Positions 13,624 through 17,142 of a DNA stretch of 17,142 nucleotides are shown here, one piece after another (position 1 is the first letter of the stretch; the number at the start of each line of letters is the position of its first letter). The DNA lies in NCBI GenBank assembly GCA_900767195.1, contig CAAFYG010000096.1, positions 1-17,142 on the forward strand, written 5' to 3'. The notes below the pieces were generated by a model, which was given only the letters and a program-made list of their open reading frames with translations, was not told the DNA's origin and did no database searches. This stretch comes from Clostridia bacterium. Lineage in GTDB: Bacteria > Bacillota > Clostridia > Christensenellales > Borkfalkiaceae. A program made the position numbers and the translations under genes.

Positions 13624-13789
13624 ATAGAGCGCGTTACCCCTGACGCTGAAAGCATCTTTTGGTATATTTTTCGCATAACTTTTTTGCTTGTCGGTTGAAT
13701 ACGTCGGCGTATTCGCCCGCCTCGCGCCTTGTTCTGCAAAAAATATATTCAAAATCTGCAAACAGGGCAGGGGGAAACGTGCTCTATCA
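13622..13789 (+). other. 168-nt structured segment before sleB
   Basis: Fourteen consecutive bases at each end pair (13622-13635 with 13776-13789; one G-U if RNA). Inside lie a 7-bp hairpin with a TCGG loop (13697-13714) and an 11-bp stem with one bulged C (13726-13737 with 13758-13768). It ends 39 nt before the sleB start. No protein frame with a ribosome site is seen in it. It could be a leader RNA element, a small RNA or a MITE-like insertion. Confidence 0.5.
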
Positions 13790-13828
13790 AACCGACGGAC
13801 GGGGAACGAACGTCAAGGAGAGAAAAGG

Positions 13829-14581
13829 ATGAAGAAAATGAAAAGGATAGCGGTGGCGGCAGCGGGATTATTCGTGTATTGTTCGGCTGCGGCGATTGCC
13901 GCGCCGAGAGCGAAAGCGCAGAATGCGGCGACGTATGCGGCGGAATGTAATGCGGACGAGGTTGCCGTTTCCGCCGTGGCGGTGCTGCGGAAAGGCTCGA
14001 AAGGGAACGAAGTGAAGGAAGTGCAGCGCCGGCTGAAACAATGGGGATACTATTCGGGCAGCGTGGACGGCGTTTTCGGCGCGGGAACGCGCGCGGCGGT
14101 GATTGCGTTTCAGAAGAAGAACGGTCTGACGGCGGACGGCGTGGTGGGGAAAGCCACGTACAAGGCGCTTGGAATGACGGCTTCTTACAACGTGCTTGCG
14201 GGCGGCGGCAGCGGCGGATCTACGTACACGAGTTCGGATTTGTACCTTCTGGCGAAAACCATTTACGCCGAGGGCAGGGGCGAGCCGTATGCAGGTCAGG
14301 TGGCGATCGGCGCGGTGATTTTAAACCGCGTGAGAAATTCGTCGTTTCCGAACAGCGTTTCGGGCGTGGTGTATCAGAAAGGCGCGTTTACGGCGGTTTC
14401 GGACGGGCAGATCAATCTTTCGCCCGATAACACGGCGATGAGTGCGGCGCAGGACGCGATAAACGGATGGGATCCGACGGGCGGCGCGATTTACTACTAC
14501 AACCCCGCCATGGCGACGAGCGCGTGGATTTTTTCGCGGAAAACCGTGACGGTGATCGGCAAGCACGTGTTTGCGATTTGA
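13829..14581 (+). CDS. sleB: Spore cortex-lytic enzyme SleB
   Basis: A lytic transglycosylase that cuts cortex peptidoglycan at muramic delta-lactam during germination. It has 250 residues. A signal sequence (about 1-30) leads to a peptidoglycan-binding domain (about 53-115, with LRKGSKGNEVKEVQRRL and VDGVFGAGTRAAV), a Gly/Ser linker, then the Hydrolase_2 domain (about 137-250) with the catalytic Glu148 in IYAEGRGEPYAGQVAIG and the later GWDPTGGAIYYYNP. The frame stays open upstream to 13688, but the ATG at 13829 has AAGGAG eight bases before it and gives the normal signal peptide. It is followed after 78 nt by its partner gene ypeB, the classical order. Confidence 0.95.
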   Translation: MKKMKRIAVAAAGLFVYCSAAAIAAPRAKAQNAATYAAECNADEVAVSAVAVLRKGSKGNEVKEVQRRLKQWGYYSGSVDGVFGAGTRAAVIAFQKKNGLTADGVVGKATYKALGMTASYNVLAGGGSGGSTYTSSDLYLLAKTIYAEGRGEPYAGQVAIGAVILNRVRNSSFPNSVSGVVYQKGAFTAVSDGQINLSPDNTAMSAAQDAINGWDPTGGAIYYYNPAMATSAWIFSRKTVTVIGKHVFAI

Positions 14582-14586
14582 ATTCG

Positions 14587-14634
14587 CGGCGACAATCGTT
14601 TGCAGCGATAGCCGTTTGCGGCGACAACCGCTTG
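14587..14634 (+). repeat. 16-bp tandem repeat between sleB and ypeB
   Basis: Three imperfect copies of CGGCGACAATCGTTTG (14587, 14603 and 14619) fill most of the gap, starting five bases after the sleB stop codon, with TTGAATT on both sides. Confidence 0.85.
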
Positions 14635-14659
14635 AATTTTTGAAAAAGGAGAGAAAACG

Positions 14660-16822
14660 ATGCAGGAAACTAAATTAGGGAAAAACACTTCTTCGGGAGA
14701 GGAAAAAGTGGAAAACGTGGCGAAAGAAAAAGCGCGGGAAACGCCCGGAAAAAAGTCGGGAGCGAAAGCGGCGAAAAAAGCCGTTGCAGCCGAAAACGAT
14801 GGGGGTAGAGGCGGATCGAACGCGAAAAACACGGTGAAAAAGCAAGCCGGAAAGGACAAGAAACAGAGCGAAAAATCGGCTGCGAAAAAACGTGTGGAGC
14901 TGGCTTTGAAAAAGGAAGAACGCAAGGCGGAAAAGCAGAAAGCGAAGTCCGAACGGGCGAAAAAACGTGCGGAAGCACGGGCGGCGAGAAAGGAAAAGCG
15001 GCTTGCGGCAAAGGAAGAGCGCAGAAAGAAACGTCTGGTAGGGAAACAACACAGAAAAGAACGCGAAATCGCGATGAAAGAGAAGCGGTCGGCGGCGAAA
15101 GCCGAACGCAAGGCGATGCAGGCGAAACGGCGCGCGGAAAGAGAAAAACGGCGCGCTATGCTGAAATCGGAAACGCGCGAGGCGCGCGCGAAGCGGCTTG
15201 CCAAGGAAAAAGAAGCGCGCATTGCGGCGAAAAAAGAACGCCGCGAAAAGCGGTATCGGCTGAAACTTCAACGGCGCGACGCGGCTTTGAAGAGAAAGCA
15301 GCAGCGGCTTGAAGCGCGCGAACGCAGGCGCAGCGAAAACCATGCGCCGGGATTCGGCGGTTGGTTGGCGGCGGTGATTTCGCTCGGCGTGGTGACTCTT
15401 GCGCTCGGTACGGTGGTGACCATGGGCGCGGTGAGAATGAATCAGGCGGACATGGCGCTTTCTACGGGGTATCGCGGCGCGCTGTATGAGCTGACGGGGA
15501 CGATTTCGGATGTGGACGGCGATCTTGCGAAGGCGCGCGTGGCTTCGGGCAGACAGACGCAGAGCGAACTTTTTACCGATTTGCTTGTGAAAACGCGTCT
15601 GGCGGAAAGCACGCTTGAAAAATTCCCCGTGGATCAGGAAACGGATATGAACATGACGGCGTTTTTAAACCGCACGGGCGACGTGGCGCAGAAAATTCTG
15701 GAAAAGCTGCGTGCGGGTGAAAAACTGACGGAGAACGACTATAAGACGATTGAAAATCTGTACGCCGTAAACCAAAAGATCCTTGCCGAGCTTACCGCGC
15801 TTACGGAAGAGTTGAGCGATAAGGATATGGCGATGTTTATGAAGGATAAGGCGGGCAACAAGGTGTACGAACACTTCCGCAATATCGAAGATTATGCGCT
15901 GGAAGGAGGCGCAAATGAGGGAAACGAGGGGGGTATAGCCGCGACGAACGGCTATCCCTCGGGAAAATCTTCGAAAAAACACGGCGCGAAACAGGGCGTT
16001 TCTTCCGCGCAGGCGGAGGAAGCTTGCCGCAAGTATTTCGCGGATTACAATATAGCGGAAATTATGTACGCAGGGGAAACCGAGTCGGAAGAAATCGACG
16101 CGTTTAACTTCTCGATGACGGACGCGCAGGGCAAAAGACTGTATGCGGAAATCGCGAAAGAGAACGGCGCGCTTGTGGGGTTCGATTACTTCGCGGACTG
16201 TTCCGCAAAAAATTTCGATCTTGAAAACGCGCTGACGATCGCCGAGAATTATCTCGACTTTCTCGGCTACGAAAATATGACGGCGGTGTGGGTGAGCGAA
16301 AGCGGCGTGAACGCTACTTTCCTTTTCGTGTATGAAAACGACGGCGTGGCGTACTACCCGGACAGCGTGAGCGTGAAGGTGTGCGAAGAGCGGGGCAAAG
16401 CCGTGGGATTTACCGCGGTGAATTACCTGAATAACCATGCGCGGCGCGGAGAATTGCCCGCTTTAACGGCTGCCGCAGAGACGGACGGCGCGCCGGAAGG
16501 AGCGGTGGACGGCGCGGAAGTTTTGACGACTGCGAAAAAACAGCCGAAAATCGCGAAGTCGGCTAAACCCGAAAAACCCGAAAAGCCCGCAAAGCCCGAA
16601 ATTGTGAGCGAAGAAACGGCGGAAAAGGCGTTGAATAACAAGCTGACGGTGATTTCTTCGCGTAAGGCGGTAATTAAAAAAGGCGATCGCGAAAGATTGT
16701 GCTACGAATTTGCGTGCAACTTTGGCGAGGACGGGTACTTTATTTATGTGGACGCGTTCTCGGGAGAGGAAATTCAGGTGAATCGCGTGCTGACTACGGC
16801 GCAGGGGCAGTATTTAAGATAA
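14660..16822 (+). CDS. ypeB: Germination protein YpeB with a long basic N-terminal extension
   Basis: An inner spore membrane partner of SleB; in Bacillus the two stabilise each other. It has 720 residues, against about 450 normally. Residues 1-233 are extra: from 71 to 230 about 69 of 160 residues are Lys or Arg and 26 are acidic, with Ala-rich spacing that predicts long helices. A membrane segment lies at about 234-257. The YpeB helical region follows (about 260-415, with FLNRTGDVAQKIL and YEHFRNIEDYALE), a Gly/Ser/Lys linker, then PepSY-like repeats (about 448-610) and, after a KPEKPEKPAKPE linker, a last one (about 650-720, ending FIYVDAFSGEEIQVNRVL). The basic part should lie on the forespore cytoplasm side. 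AAGGAG lies nine bases before the ATG. Confidence 0.92.
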   Translation: MQETKLGKNTSSGEEKVENVAKEKARETPGKKSGAKAAKKAVAAENDGGRGGSNAKNTVKKQAGKDKKQSEKSAAKKRVELALKKEERKAEKQKAKSERAKKRAEARAARKEKRLAAKEERRKKRLVGKQHRKEREIAMKEKRSAAKAERKAMQAKRRAEREKRRAMLKSETREARAKRLAKEKEARIAAKKERREKRYRLKLQRRDAALKRKQQRLEARERRRSENHAPGFGGWLAAVISLGVVTLALGTVVTMGAVRMNQADMALSTGYRGALYELTGTISDVDGDLAKARVASGRQTQSELFTDLLVKTRLAESTLEKFPVDQETDMNMTAFLNRTGDVAQKILEKLRAGEKLTENDYKTIENLYAVNQKILAELTALTEELSDKDMAMFMKDKAGNKVYEHFRNIEDYALEGGANEGNEGGIAATNGYPSGKSSKKHGAKQGVSSAQAEEACRKYFADYNIAEIMYAGETESEEIDAFNFSMTDAQGKRLYAEIAKENGALVGFDYFADCSAKNFDLENALTIAENYLDFLGYENMTAVWVSESGVNATFLFVYENDGVAYYPDSVSVKVCEERGKAVGFTAVNYLNNHARRGELPALTAAAETDGAPEGAVDGAEVLTTAKKQPKIAKSAKPEKPEKPAKPEIVSEETAEKALNNKLTVISSRKAVIKKGDRERLCYEFACNFGEDGYFIYVDAFSGEEIQVNRVLTTAQGQYLR

Positions 16823-16857
16823 AGGAAAATTTTGAAAAAAATTTTTGAATGGAAAAA

Positions 16858-16891
16858 GGCGCGGAAGGGGACTTCTGCGCCTAAAATTTTA
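16858..16891 (+). terminator. Probable terminator of sleB-ypeB
   Basis: A 10-bp stem with one G-U pair (16858-16867 with 16872-16881), a GGGA loop and a following TAAAATTTTATAA. It lies 36 nt after ypeB. The T tract is broken by A, so termination may be partial. Confidence 0.65.
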
Positions 16892-16900
16892 TAATGTTGT

Positions 16901-17130
16901 AAGTGGATCTACCCCTTGATTTTTAGAAAATCCTTGTGAAATATTCAGAAAATCAAAAATGTGCTACGCATAAATATGCTACGCCCCTTGATTTTCAAAA
17001 ATTTCTTATCGAAAATATTCAGAAAACCAAAAATGGGCTATGCCCCTCATCCGTCGCCGTCCGGCGACACCTTCCCCCCGGGGGGAAGGCTATACCTAAG
17101 GCAATAATTTTGAGATCAAACAGTTTGATA
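16901..17130 (+). repeat. Multi-hairpin dispersed repeat, copy R5
   Basis: Two AT-rich hairpin modules, each opening CCCCTTGATTTT (about 16912 and 16984), separated by GCTACGCATAAATATGCTACG; then hairpin B GTCGCC-GTCC-GGCGAC (17053-17068), hairpin C as a perfect 20-base palindrome CCTTCCCCCCGGGGGGAAGG (17070-17089), a TATACCTAAGGCA tail and a small dyad ATCAAAC/GTTTGAT (17115-17129). Downstream of ypeB, same orientation. It may continue past the window. Confidence 0.9.
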
Positions 17131-17142
17131 TGGGGCAGACGA

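Noticed and set aside
13620..13650. A tRNA-like stretch, GATAGAGCGCGTT...GACGC
   Set aside because: It resembles a D-arm end plus anticodon stem, but the 5' half of the D-arm, the T-arm (GGTTCGA) and an acceptor stem are all missing, and the loop is the wrong size.
15665..16438. A 257-codon minus-strand frame inside ypeB
   Set aside because: It is the shadow of a GC-rich gene. It is Arg/His/Phe-rich, with no family and no start site; ypeB on the plus strand is clear.

Overview
The window looks like a chromosomal segment of an uncultured, spore-forming member of the Clostridia (Bacillota). The sporulation and germination genes spoIIR, sleB and ypeB indicate an endospore former. Rubrerythrin and an IscS/IscU pair headed by an Rrf2 regulator fit an anaerobe. 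Shine-Dalgarno sites are of the AGGAGG type, and vegetative promoters are close to TTGACA-N17-TATAAT. I cannot name a species from the sequence alone.

Layout. 1-316: end of a multi-hairpin intergenic repeat (minus orientation) and the terminator of the next gene. 317-2659 (minus): large lipoprotein with a second, C-terminal membrane anchor. 2660-3335: divergent promoter region with a low-complexity CGAAAA-rich stretch. 3336-3797: Hsp20 and its terminator. 3900-4470: compound block of hairpin repeats. 4589-5143: two-zinc-ribbon protein with a very acidic tail, behind a consensus promoter and a leader hairpin. 5252-6232 (minus): rubrerythrin followed by two tiny genes of 47 and 42 codons, ending at a terminator shared with the acidic-protein gene. 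6455-8671: SGNH/GDSL hydrolase, TrmL and an Rrf2 regulator, tightly packed. 8700-11476: strong promoter with an overlapping dyad, then cysK, iscS and iscU. 11477-11872: another repeat copy and a strong terminator. 11873-12757 (minus): NodB-type polysaccharide deacetylase. 12825-16822: spoIIR, then sleB-ypeB, with sigmaF- and sigmaG-like promoters and a structured segment before sleB. 16823-17142: terminator and a last repeat copy.

How the genes fit together. Rrf2, CysK, IscS and IscU form a cysteine-to-Fe-S module: CysK makes cysteine, IscS takes sulfur from it, IscU is the scaffold, and the Rrf2 protein carries four clustered cysteines suited to sensing the product. SpoIIR signals from forespore to mother cell, while SleB and YpeB are the cortex-lytic enzyme and its partner needed at germination. 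Rubrerythrin with the two small proteins is a likely oxidative-stress unit.

The observations most worth following are: (1) a modular multi-hairpin repeat family whose copies show compensatory stem changes and all lie 3' of, and in the same orientation as, a gene; (2) a YpeB with a 230-residue Lys/Arg-rich cytoplasmic extension; (3) a 168-nt segment before sleB closed by 14 complementary base pairs; (4) the two small genes behind rubrerythrin; (5) short tandem duplications at or near the 3' ends of five genes.
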